Below the pieces are notes generated by a model, which saw only the letters and a program-made list of their open reading frames with translations, did not search any database and was not told the origin of the DNA. A stretch of 64,000 nt of DNA from Hysterium pulicare CBS 123377 (taxonomy: Eukaryota; Ascomycota; Dothideomycetes; Hysteriales; Hysteriaceae). The first letter of the stretch is position 1; each line of letters opens with the position of its first letter. The position numbers and the translations under genes are program-made. The DNA lies in contig AJFK01000093.1 in the NCBI GenBank assembly GCA_000467715.1, positions 235,212 through 299,211 on the forward strand. Reading direction: 5' to 3'. Positions 22,744 to 33,361 of the stretch are shown piece by piece.

Positions 22744-24777
22744 TTACTTCGAGTCCCCAAATATTGGCTCTAGTCGTACTCCCCCGAAACTCCATCCATC
22801 AATGAAGACGTCCTTCTCATACCTCTTACTAATTACAAAGCCTAATGCACCGTCAAGGCCAACATTTACCTCAATGTCGCCCTCAAGCTCGAACCAGCTT
22901 TTTCCTCTGTACTCTGTAATCCTCTTACTTCCCACACGTACTCTCACTGCATCTGGATGCAGAAGGACGGGCACAATATCCGGTGTGATCCTGACATCAA
23001 CGTAACGATTCGCAAAAGTTCGAGGATCGAATGGTTTGCCAACTGAGAAGACAAGATCTGTCGGAGATATTTCCTTGCTATTTTGAATCGAGACGATGAA
23101 TTGAACACGATATTTGCCTTGTGGGATCCCGGTTCTAAGAGTGCGTAGGCACACATTATCAGCCTTCAAGCACTGCAACACTGCAGCCTCTTCTCGTCGG
23201 CCATCATGGTCTAGATCTTCTGCGACGGGATAGACTTTGCGTAAGTGTCCGTCTTCATCAACAGCCAAGCCTCCTTCACCAGAAGGACTTGAGGTTCGAA
23301 ACTGGCTCATTTTGGGCACATCAGTCAGATGAGGCTGTACACCCAGAGGCATGCCCGTTTTGAAATCAACTTGAACAAGATTGAATGTTCCATCGTTGAG
23401 TCCGTTGTTGTCCATTCCAATATGGAACCGAGTAGCACCGATCTCGAATTTCGGCGGCAGGGCACTGAGCTTAGCCATGATCTCTCCCAATTGACGGGCG
23501 CGACGGAGTTGTTTCGCATCACGCATGTACTGTTCTGTCAAAGCAGCCATCTCATCTTCTCTCATCCATTGCTCAAGGGAAATATCAGCTAGGCCTCGGT
23601 CAACATCGAAGCGGTAGTATTTCGTATCGGTGTTATAATACATGCGCTTCATTTCGTTATCGACTCGTGAAGTGCTGGTTGCCATGCTGGTCAATGCAGT
23701 AGCAAGGGATATGTCGGTGCCAAGGCCGAATGGAAGCCATGAGGCCATTTTTCTGACTGAAGGGATTGACTGTAGTCCTGTGCCTACAGACACAATGACA
23801 CCAGTCGATCGACCCTCCCAAAGCGCCTTTGCAGCATAATCTACCTCTGCGCAAGGGTTGTTGAAGCCGACACCCCCGTCTAGATAGGTGACCCTGGGAA
23901 CACCAAATGTCATTTCCTCAAAGAAAGTTGGGGCTGCGGAGGTTGCTCGAAGAGCTTCCCAGATGCGTGTTTGACGGTCATTCGGGTCGTAAGTTGACAA
24001 TACACGAGGTAAACCAAGAGCGTTCTTCAACGAAGTCATAACGAAACCTCTGCAGCCTTTCTGGTTTGGCTTTCTGTGAACTGATCCGCGTGGATGTATT
24101 TGCCAGGTCGAAGAACGTAGTTTACTGGAATGTGGGTTCGATGAAGGATTTGCTTGTTCGCCGGCAATATTGTTCCCAGGAAGGGCAGTAGTATCGGTAT
24201 CGGTGTGTTTTGAGATCGACAGCTCGGATGATTTTGTTGTCATAGTTGGCGATTCTGTAAATATTTTGGGTGACACATCCGCCCAAATACTATCTCGTGG
24301 GAGCTCTTCCGGCAATTCTTCGAAAAGCGAATCATCCCACATGAGCTCGTCCTCCGAGAAACCTAGTTCCACTAATGCTGATTTGATAGCTCTTTCGAGA
24401 ACTTGTCCCGAGAATCGCGTTGAACCAGTGGGAAGCTTCATGCCAGCAACTTTTACAGATCGATCATGCTTGAAGATCTGTTCCGCGAGTTTCGTATAGA
24501 TGGAGATACATCGTTTGCAGTCCAAACGAAGACGCGAAAGTAGAATGGCTATAATACCGCCTGTGCTAGTTCCCCCGATCAGATCGAAGTAATCGCAGGG
24601 CTTCAGCGGCGTATCGTCGTTTCGTGGTCTCCTTCCCAGTCGCTTTTCTTCGTGCGCTATGTTTTCCATCAAATCGTCAAGGACCATCAAACTTGACAGT
24701 CCTCGAACACCTCCTCCATCGAGAGACAGTAAGCGCAGGGGCGCATTCGGGTTGGTCTCTGGTGTAGAAAGCTCCAT
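22744..24777 (-). CDS. Patatin-like phospholipase with a C-terminal beta-rich domain
   Basis: Predicted acyl hydrolase of membrane lipids, single exon, 677 residues. The patatin fold is marked by DGGGVRG (20-26, oxyanion hole), GTSTGG (69-74) with nucleophile Ser71, and the catalytic-dyad DGG with Asp300 (YLDGGVGFNNP). A Ser/Thr-rich insert of about 50 residues (about 175-230) splits the patatin core. After about residue 440 follows a separate domain with several beta-strands: YRVQFIVSIQ, RYVDVRI, WFELEGDIEV and DVFIDGWSFGGVRLEPIF. The last two resemble the end of plant PP2-like lectin domains; this is by eye only. In fungi patatins are often multidomain signalling or defence proteins. There is no signal peptide, so it is likely cytosolic or membrane-peripheral. 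Confidence 0.9.
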   Translation of the reverse strand: MELSTPETNPNAPLRLLSLDGGGVRGLSSLMVLDDLMENIAHEEKRLGRRPRNDDTPLKPCDYFDLIGGTSTGGIIAILLSRLRLDCKRCISIYTKLAEQIFKHDRSVKVAGMKLPTGSTRFSGQVLERAIKSALVELGFSEDELMWDDSLFEELPEELPRDSIWADVSPKIFTESPTMTTKSSELSISKHTDTDTTALPGNNIAGEQANPSSNPHSSKLRSSTWQIHPRGSVHRKPNQKGCRGFVMTSLKNALGLPRVLSTYDPNDRQTRIWEALRATSAAPTFFEEMTFGVPRVTYLDGGVGFNNPCAEVDYAAKALWEGRSTGVIVSVGTGLQSIPSVRKMASWLPFGLGTDISLATALTSMATSTSRVDNEMKRMYYNTDTKYYRFDVDRGLADISLEQWMREDEMAALTEQYMRDAKQLRRARQLGEIMAKLSALPPKFEIGATRFHIGMDNNGLNDGTFNLVQVDFKTGMPLGVQPHLTDVPKMSQFRTSSPSGEGGLAVDEDGHLRKVYPVAEDLDHDGRREEAAVLQCLKADNVCLRTLRTGIPQGKYRVQFIVSIQNSKEISPTDLVFSVGKPFDPRTFANRYVDVRITPDIVPVLLHPDAVRVRVGSKRITEYRGKSWFELEGDIEVNVGLDGALGFVISKRYEKDVFIDGWSFGGVRLEPIFGDSK

Positions 24778-25325
24778 TATGAGAGCCTTGTCTCCTTCGT
24801 GTTTTTGATAGATGACTTAGTAAATGATTGTGTGTACTTGTAAAGAACTAAGAAAGTTCGTCGATGTTGTTCTGCGTTTAATGGGGGTCAAGGGTCTGCA
24901 TTATAGATCGGCAAGGAGGTTTTTGAGATATTTAAGAGAACTAAAGCCCGCTTTCTGAAGAAGGTATGGTTGGATCTCGAGGGCGGCGGATGCGGCTTAG
25001 GCAGTCTGAGACACTCCGTGCACACAGGGCAACTGACTTGGCCACGCTGCCTACTGAACAGTGTACCGGAAGTGCAACAGGATTGCAAAAACTATGACTA
25101 CCCAGTGACTGTTATGGAATGAGTCATCCTAGCAGTAAGATCGAAGGAAAGAAAGAAATGTGGTCTTTTGATGTTTTGAGGCTTAAAGCAAGTGCCTCAC
25201 ATGAAGTAATATTACGCGGACACGGACACCCTCAAGTCAAGATTTACATAATAATGGAGGGCATTTGACTGTTGAGGTGGTCCTGATGCAGTTAGAATTC
25301 TAGGTGTGTATGCTTACTTGGATGC

Positions 25326-25568
25326 CTAGAGCGTAAGGCTGATCTCCCGCTGAAGGCGTCCGGTCCTCGAAGACCGAATTAGAAACAGAACAAAAAGCGC
25401 CAGAAATTGTACAACGGATATGAGTAGGAGAAGTGCGAGTGTGGACAGAAGAATGGAAAAGGAAAGGTCATGGGGCCATGAGTGTTGATCCTTCGACAAG
25501 TTAAGCGACTGCGCCTCCTTGGTGTGTATCGGTGTTGCCTGGACAGGAACAGTACAGGAAGCTGACAT
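25326..25568 (-). CDS. Doubtful small single-pass membrane protein ORF
   Basis: 80 codons from an ATG. About 35 polar residues precede a long hydrophobic run (FSILLSTLALLLL... to about residue 65), then an Arg-rich end (RSSRTGRLQR). The hydrophobic run with a basic flank is what a tail-anchored or single-pass protein shows, but length, context and lack of a recognised family leave chance as a real option. Confidence 0.25.
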   Translation of the reverse strand: MSASCTVPVQATPIHTKEAQSLNLSKDQHSWPHDLSFSILLSTLALLLLISVVQFLALFVLFLIRSSRTGRLQREISLTL

Positions 25569-25888
25569 AAGGCCAAGCAGATTGAGTGTGCCCTATAACT
25601 TTCATGTGGAGGTCTTTTGTGCACAGTGGATAGGTGAGTTGCGGCTGAATGAATGATGTGTGGCTGTATAGAATGCGGGCGGCCGTGTGGCGGCGTGGTG
25701 CCTCGGAGGCTGAATTACTCGTCCCCCATTTTGAAACATGGGCAATCGTACGAAGTACTCAAAACATTGCAAAAAGAAACAAAGATGTTCGAAGCAAATA
25801 ATCCAATATTTGCTTGTTTCAAATTCCAACAAATTTGTATTAGAGTTTTGTGACCCTAGCATGGCGCAGCGCGATAAATGATAATTGA

Positions 25889-25930
25889 CGATAACCGAAC
25901 CTATCAATACGATAACCGTACCTATCAATA
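25889..25930. repeat. 21-bp tandem repeat, two copies
   Basis: CGATAACCGAACCTATCAATA followed directly by a second copy differing at one base (A to T in GAACC/GTACC). It lies in an A+T-rich gap. Confidence 0.85.
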
Positions 25931-26265
25931 GCGAGGTATCAGACAGTTACATCCCGTATTGGTTTTGTAATTTTCTAACAGTCCATATTCACATGCTGCG
26001 GCGGAGGCTCCAGAGAAGGCAGGCGCTGGCTGTAATGGGCGGTTCGAACACGACGCAATCGACGCAGAAACTATTGGTAGAAGAATCAAGCTGCGGCATC
26101 AATGGAGATAGCTGCAAGAAAAAGTAAGGACTAGATTGGAGAAAAAGAAGGTAGCTGAAGCTGAAGAATTGTGAGACATATTCGAGTCTCCTCGAGTTCA
26201 GATTTGAAAAGATCGCAGCTATACTCTCTGTTTAGCCATGTTACTGTGTCTGTGCTGTCTCACAA

Positions 26266-26912
26266 TCAAGAAGAGCTTGCATTGCCGCCCGCGTCTACTG
26301 CTTCTGGACGAGTTATGCGGTAGAAGCACGTGTCCCGAAGCCCCAATGTTGGACTTTCAAAATCCTTTTCCGTGATTTTCAACAGTGTAAATCCGTTCTT
26401 CTCCAGAACCCTTCTACTGGCTGCATTCTCGGGGTCGCAATACGCCTCTGAATGATCATATCTTTCCTCGCCAGAGAAGTGGTCCCAGAAAAGAGCCATG
26501 AATGCTTGTAGTGCCTCCGAAGCATAGCCTTTGCCCCAATAATCAGGATGTAGCATATAACCTACTTCAGGTGTTCGAATAGCCCCAACCATACCAATGA
26601 CTCGAGGTCGAGGAGCGGTTTTATCAGTATTGGGAGGCCCTAGGAGTTCCAAGGCGAAGTTCCAGCAATTCGGGCGATCAAGGCAGCCTTGAATCCATTC
26701 CTTAGTCTTCTCAATGTCGGTACTCGGTAACGAAGACCTATAAACACTACATCAGTAAAGCAAATTTAGATTGACAGTGGGAGTACATACGTGTGCTTCA
26801 TGGCAACTGGATGGGAGCGGATTTGAAAAATATCCGGCGCATCTTCCATTGACATTGGACGTAGTCGCAATCGTGCGGACTTCGTTTCAACTTTTGGATC
26901 GACAACAACCAT
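26266..26912 (-). CDS. GNAT-family (RimJ/RimL-like) N-acetyltransferase
   Basis: Transfers acetyl from acetyl-CoA to an amine; the substrate cannot be told. Exons 26912-26791 and 26737-26266 (phase 2, gtatgt...tatag) give 197 residues. The order fits the Acetyltransf_3 group: strand ARLRLRPMSMEDAPDIF, helix TKEWIQGCL, strand RVIGMVGAIR, EVGYMLHPDYWGKGYASEAL with the acetyl-CoA loop Q/R-x-x-G-x-G/A represented by WGKGYA, and the C-terminal ENAASRRVLEKNGFTLL. Divergent with RFT1, 284 nt apart. Confidence 0.88.
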
Positions 26913-27196
26913 ATTTACGGAATCTCAGTTGGATCCTGCTCCGTGGCTCCATTGCGAAGGATGTTGACATTGAAGGGATATAGTATAACCCGCGTGGGAG
27001 TCACACTCGTATCTGGATACGCCAAGAGGCTAAACCGTTTCGGCGCAAGACACACTTCAGCCCCAGATATAGCCACAATTACCTTCTTTATAACCCCTTT
27101 TCCAATTAAAATATTTCAAAGAGACATGTCCCTCCCCTGATATTTGCGCTCTTGCAGATTTTCTTTTGAGTGCAAGTGTAGGGAGTAGCGCTCATC

Positions 27197-29062
27197 ATGT
27201 CAAATTCAATCCTCTCGGCATCCGCAAAAGGAGCAACATTTCTTATCCTTCTTCAAGTTGGTTCTCGAGCGCTTACATTCGCTGTCAATCAAGTCCTCCT
27301 TCGTTTCCTATCCCCAGAGCTTCTAGGCGTCTCAGCACAACTTGAACTATTCTCAATCTCAGTTCTATATTTTGCACGGGAGAGTCTACGCGTAGCTTTA
27401 CAGCGTCAGGCGCACGGCGTACAAGCTGTAGTCAACCTATCATACCTTGCTGTTATTCTGGGTGTCCCTCTGATTTATATTCTGGCTTTTGCATGGCTTC
27501 AAGCAGACACCCCTGATGTACCCTACTTCATTGATGCTTTGAGCTTGTACTGTTTTGCTACTTTCATTGAACTTTTCACAGAACCTGCTTTCGCTGCTGT
27601 TCAGCAGAAACTACTATACAAAGTGAGAGCATCCGCCGAGAGTGTAGCGACTCTGCTTAGATGCTTTGCAACCTGTGGTTCTGCAATATGGGCAAGCAGG
27701 GCAGGGGTTGATATTGGTGTTCTACCTTTCGCAATTGGCCAACTCGCATACTCATTGTCGTTACTGGCGGTGTACACTATACGGATGTGGCCAATTACGT
27801 CTCGAGAGAGATTCTCACTCCTCCCAAAACAAATGCCTTCAACGTGAGCACTCTCCTGTTCTCCCAAATTTCCGGCCTTATCATCAACTTCCGTTCAAGT
27901 TAACATAGAATCCAGAAAAGAAACAACCTACATTCTCTCCTACTTCTCTGCTCCCCTCACGCGCTTGACAGGGAGTGTCTTCCTTCAATCAAGTCTCAAA
28001 TATATCCTCACGCAGGGTGACTCCCTCCTAATCACCACTCTTGCCTCGCTGCACGACCAAGGCGCTTACGCCCTTGCATCGAATTATGGTGGCCTAATAG
28101 CCCGCATGCTCTTCCAGCCAATCGAGGAGAGCAGCCGGAACCTATTTGCAAAGCTATGCGCAGATGCTGAAGAACCCACTTCCTCATCTCAAACCGAAGA
28201 TAAATCCGATTCACGACAACAAGATCAATCGCTGAATCAAGCCTCCAAGATCCTGACCACGATTCTTCACCTGTACTCCCTACTTTCCCTCATAGCTGTC
28301 TCGCTCGGCCCAACGCTAGCACCTCTCCTTCTGAGTCTCATCGCTGGCCGAAAATGGTCTTCGACCGGGGCAGGCGAAGTCCTCTCAACGTACTGCTACT
28401 ACATTCCATTCCTAGCCCTTAATGGTGTCACCGAAGCCTTTGTCGCTGCTGTCGCTTCATCCAAACAGTTACATACGCAATCCGTCTTCATGGGTTTCTT
28501 TTTCGCCTTATTTGCCGGATCGGCATATTTCTTCCTCCGGGTGATGGAAATGGGTGCCAAGGGTCTGGTTTATTCAAACTGCGTCAATATGGGGTTAAGG
28601 GTCTTGTTCAATCTTTGGTTCATCAAAACCTTTTTTGGGAAGAGAAGAATTGAAGTCAAAATTGCGGATTCGCTTCCTTCACCTTACAGTATAGCCGCCG
28701 CAGCCACCGTTCCGTTCCTTCTGAACCAGATGGTAGACTACACGCCAACATACCTGCATCGATTTGGGATCCTGGGAGAGCTAGCAGGTATGGGTGGCAT
28801 TGCAGGCGTATTTGGTCTACTTATGTAAGTGCCTGATGTACCCCTAAGTGAGGTGACTGAGATGGCTAATGGTCTGCCGCATAGGTTCTTTTCCGAGAAA
28901 CAATTCTTGACCGACTGTTATCGTATGCTTCGACCTCGCCAAGCGAGACCGCAGCCACAAACCCTCAGAAAAGAGCAGATTCGGAATAAGAAGAAGCAGA
29001 AGAAGAATAAGAAGCAGGAGGAGGATGAAACACTGGTAGATTACCTGAAAAAATATACATAG
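27197..29062 (+). CDS. RFT1: Rft1, ER Man5GlcNAc2-PP-dolichol translocation protein
   Basis: Polytopic ER membrane protein needed for N-glycosylation after the cytosolic Man5 lipid-oligosaccharide step. Exons 27197-27843, 27916-28824 and 28885-29062 (phase 2 at both) give 577 residues. Family features are the N-terminal [46 protein letters not shown], the [11 protein letters not shown] segment, [21 protein letters not shown], and about a dozen hydrophobic helices. The acceptor at 27915 is chosen because the nearer AGs break the frame. The C-terminus is a Lys-rich tail ending KKYT, a dilysine ER-retrieval signal by position (-3 and -4). Confidence 0.93.
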
Positions 29063-29560
29063 ACGTTGGCTTTTCTGGGTTCTAGAGCGAGTTGGACTAG
29101 TATGTACAGTACAGCAGCACAGGGAAAGCTCGAGTCATGAAAGCCATCTTGAATTATTTAATAACGAAACGCCTCTCATATAAATTGTATTAAGGCGTTC
29201 TCAGATCCAGACCCACGAAACCTGAAGATTGCTGTCACCAATGCCCAGATAAATCGTGTGGCCCCTGATTGGTCAACATTACAACGCTAGTGGGACCATT
29301 TTTTCTGCAGGCGACGTCACTCATACAGTTTTTCTCAGTATTCGCTTGTCACATGAGATTTCGAACGTAGGTATGTGGATAAATCAATACATGAGTCTGT
29401 GCGAAAGCGGATCTCATAACATAATAACTTCATAGAAGGAGGCAAAATTGGGCGTGCCAGTCTAGGTCCTCATCAATTAATAATCTGAATGTATTTCGAG
29501 ATAAGCTGAGCCCTCGAAGTTTATCTTTCAACACTGAGATAAAGCTTTACATCCGAGAGT
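29063..29560. other. Intergenic between RFT1 and RTG2
   Basis: 498 nt, same-strand neighbours. No motif is recognised. Confidence 0.6.
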
Positions 29561-31405
29561 ATGGCACAAACACAAGAAAATAAGCATTACCATGGCTTGG
29601 TGGATATGGGAAGGTAAGTCTTTATCGTATCTCTCAACACTAGCTCACTGCTATCTATCCCCCAATTCTTCTTCGTCCCATAAAATTTCCACCCTACCAA
29701 AGCTCAACTTCATTTCAAGAGACCCTCATCGTCAACATTTCATTCTTGCCCAACTAACATAAACCCAAGCAATGGCATCCGCTTCTCCATAACCGACCTC
29801 AAACCCCCCACCCAGCGCATCCTCCCCACAATTTTCCTCGACCGCGCCGGTATATCCCTCTACGACGCGCAGTACTCAGACGGTGAACCCATTCCCATTC
29901 CTTCAACCGTGATCAACCAAGTCATCACCGCCCTCCTCCGCTTCAAGTCAACATGTCAAGACTACGCCGTCCCCTCCACTCAAATTCGAATCCTCGCAAC
30001 CGAAGCAACGCGCAAGGCAATCAACTCCGACGATTTCAGACGAGAGATCCAAGAAAAGGTGGGATGGGAAGTCGAGTTGCTGCCGAAAGAGATGGAAGGG
30101 AGGATTGGGGCGCACGGTGTAGCGAGTTCGTATGCGGTTGTTAGGGGATTAGTTATGGATTTGGGAGGTGGAAGCACGCAGATCACATGGCTGATGACGG
30201 AGAAAGGGGAAGTGAGCATGAGTGACAAGGGGAGTGTGAGTATGCCATACGGCGCAGCTGCTTTGACAAGAGAGATTGAGCAGGCGGGGACGGACAAGAA
30301 GGCGCTGAGAGAGTTTGAGGAGGAGGTTGTGGGTAAGCTTAAAGATGCAATTAAAGAGCTGGAAATACCAGAGAAGCTGGTGAAAGAAGCGAAGAAGGAA
30401 AGAGGAGGTTTGAGTCTTTATTTGTCGGGCGGAGGTTTCAGAGGCTGGGGTTTCGTCCTCATGTCTCAGCATCATATCAAACCATATCCTATTCCCATCA
30501 TCAATGGTTTCCACGTCAGGACGGCGGCATTCCAAGATACGGACGCGGTACAGATAGCCGTAAAGCTGGCTGGCGCAGAAGAAACACCTGATATCTTCCG
30601 TGTGAGCGGAAGGAGGGCAAGCCAAGTCCCCGCCGTAGCATTTCTCGTCAGATGTCTTGCACAAGCACTGCCGGATATAAGAGATGTCTATTTCTGTCAA
30701 GGTGGAGTGAGGGAAGGAATGCATTTCTACAATCTCGATTCTCCAGGCCGAGCTGTGGATCCTTTCGTCACGGCAACACTGCCCTATGCCCCTCCATCAA
30801 CAAAGGAACTAGTACAGCTTCTGAAATCCGCCGTACCCAGTGGAAGCTCGAGCCATTTGAGCACATCTATCCTCACAGCTTTCATTCAAGCAATGTACGT
30901 CCACGCTGCCTACCCGAAGGATCTCTGTGCCGGAGCCGCCCTCCGCAGTACGACGACCGGTATCTTCGCAGCAACTCATGGCGTGAGCCACAAGCAACGT
31001 GCTCTGCTAGCTCTGCTCCTCTGTGAAAGATATGGCGGTTACAAATCCATCAGTCCCACCGAGCAAGACTTCTACAAAAGAATCGTACAGCTGTTGTCCG
31101 AGGGGACGGTATGGTGGTGTACCTACCTCGGCCACGTAGCTGCGGCTTTGGCAATGGTTTATCCGGCGGGCGTCGTGAGGGAACAGAGAGTGAACGTTAG
31201 CACCGAGTGGGTAACGGTGAAGGGGAAGGAAGCTCTGCAGATTGATTTTAAGCTCTTGAAGGGAATGGAAGGGATGACTGCCGATGAAGGTTTTTCGAAA
31301 GTGATGAAGGGGGTCGAGAAGGTTGGAAAGAAGAAGAACTGGATTGATGGGACGGGATGGAAAGTCAAGGTTTCGGTGAATGGGAAGGATTGGAAGGAGG
31401 ATTGA
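29561..31405 (+). CDS. RTG2: Rtg2-like / Ppx-GppA phosphatase family protein
   Basis: ASKHA-fold protein. In yeast Rtg2 relays mitochondrial dysfunction to glutamate-supply genes; relatives are exopolyphosphatases. Exons 29561-29613 and 29770-31405 (phase 2) give 562 residues. Seen: phosphate-1 loop [25 protein letters not shown], the phosphate-2 loop [25 protein letters not shown], and a C-terminal HD-like helical region ([21 protein letters not shown]). The 156-nt intron falls inside the first ATP-binding loop. Whether it is enzymatic or purely regulatory is not decidable here. Confidence 0.9.
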
Positions 31406-33361
31406 GATGAGGGAGGGTGTGGTGATGTTTGGAACGGAAGTTAAACTCGGTTCGACGGTTGTAGTCTGTTGGCTTTGCAGTCCCGCATGAATATACCCTC
31501 CACGTACATGTCATAAATCGCTGTTTTCGAAGGCTGGATCTGTGTACCGGCTGCGTTACTACCAGCCTCAGAGATAATTTGGGCATGGTACAAGGCTTCA
31601 AAGCCAGTTTCCCTCTTGAAGTTGACTCCAAAGCAGCATGATAACTATGAGTTGTCTTAAAGCTAGGAAAAGAGTTCTGTTTGAAGACACAGCATCCACT
31701 GTGATCAACGCTGCAGTTTTAAATGAGTAGCTTCTCCTAGACCAACAGAAACATGGTTTGCTGTGCTCCAAACGACGAGCTCAATGCTTGCTGTAGCACA
31801 CCGCTGGTTTCGATTCCGTAATTTCGCGTCTTCACTTCCCCGCACCTTGCGACTCGAAATCTGAGAGAAGATCGTGACCTTGCTGCGCCTGCCGGTTGGA
31901 GGAGTCATCGTTCCCCAAACCATCGTGAGACTGTTGGTCCCAGCAAAGTTCAGACACGTGCCATGCCGAATCCAGTATCGAATGGCCACGTTGGCTTATT
32001 ACGAAATGAAGATGGCTCTGGAACGTCTTCAGCTTGCCAAGGATCGTGAAGTCGACGAGGGACAGCACGTGGTGGTTCTACAGCAGTCATTGCGCTGGCG
32101 CTTCGAACATTGACAATCTCTGACAGCGAATGAGTGGATAGGAGCACAAACTGATGGACTGCGCAGTTTCTTCCTGTTTTCCTCTTCTTTTTCCCCTCGG
32201 TGTAACGCAGTATCTAAATGATACTCAGCAATCAGCGTTCCGATCGAACTGATGAATTAGCCACTGCCTTAAACATGTCCGGTCCTGCAATAACGTTTGC
32301 GCAAATGCAAGTGAAAGGTTTTTGAGGGATTTACTAGCATGCTAAATATAAGCAGAAACTTCTAGCAGGTCATTTGCGATGGGTGGCGCAATAGCTATTA
32401 CTTGAAAGGAAGCATGTTAGAGAAGGTGCCATGTAGGGTGGCCACGACACGGGCAAACGAGCCGCCACTTGTGGAGAGGCGCGCGTGAGGGGTGCATCAT
32501 TTTCAGGAACCGAACAAAATAGCGTCATCCCTGGATCACAGCGAATCGTCAGGCCGCTGCAAACCGAGATGTTTTGATCTTCTCTACGCCTGTTCCTCCA
32601 TATAACTATTCGCGCAATGCCGCTTACCACATCAATTGATGCTTTCTTGCTGTCGTCTTCACATTTCTTCACCTAAATTCTCCCTCTGTCTCACCACTCT
32701 TTCCCTTATCTCTGTGTTTCACCGCTGCCGAGGACCTTTGTCGTACAGATATCTGAGAAGCCGCCGCAACACCAACCTGTGGTGTCAGCTCTCCTAGTTA
32801 GGAGCCTTCTCACTTCACAGCCGCAGATAAGGTCAGACCAGTCGACTCTCCTCTCCTACTTCTGCCCCAACGCTTGTTCGCTTTCTCCCTGGGTCCACAT
32901 GTCAGCTCGTTAGGTCCTCGTGAGATATAATAAGAACAGCCTTACGTCGTATCTTGGAGGTGTACCTTTTGGTTCGGGAGCGACCTGTTGCTCAAATACA
33001 GCTGGATCTGCATGTCTTCAAACGAGTCATTAACTAATTCAATTCATTGCAGGGTCTCAGATACTCCTTTTCTTCGTTCCACTCAAAACCCCAGTTTAGG
33101 GTAGAGAGAGTGCGTCACACCCTTCACCGCTGCGACCCGACATCGCATACGTGCCCAAGTTATTTATTTACATAGCCAAATAGCAATTTGGCAATATCAT
33201 TCGAAATTCTTTCCATAAATTCTTCGACACGTCACAAAACTCGTGAAACAGATCCGTCACGCTCACAATTGACTGATAGAGTCTCCCCACTATACCCCTC
33301 CAAGCACCTTTGGTTCTCCTGAAAACCATTGTCGCGACACATACCTCCTATTTCGCCCGCC
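31406..33361. other. 1.95-kb gene-free region upstream of NAD-GDH
   Basis: The only ORFs are short, without family signal. From about 32650 to 33300 the plus strand is pyrimidine-rich, as long fungal leaders and promoters often are, so much of it may be 5' UTR of the GDH gene. Confidence 0.5.
32706..32830. promoter_or_regulatory. Two GATA-factor (HGATAR) sites upstream of NAD-GDH
   Basis: TTATCT at 32706-32711 and AGATAA at 32825-32830 both match HGATAR, the core bound by AreA/Nit2-type nitrogen regulators. The paired spacing is typical, and a glutamate-degrading enzyme is a sensible target. The motif is short, so chance is possible. Confidence 0.3.

Larger units (their letters stand above)
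24778..26265. other. Intergenic 1.5 kb with one doubtful ORF and a 21-bp tandem repeat
   Basis: 5' flank of the patatin gene and 3' flank of the GNAT gene. The stretch from about 25730 to 25870 is A+T-rich. It holds the small ORF 25326-25568 and the tandem repeat 25889-25930, listed separately. Confidence 0.6.

Noticed and set aside
20940-31405. Possible metabolite cluster (esterase, patatin, acetyltransferase in a row)
   Set aside because: No PKS, NRPS, terpene synthase, P450, transporter or pathway regulator nearby; RFT1 and RTG2 are housekeeping genes.
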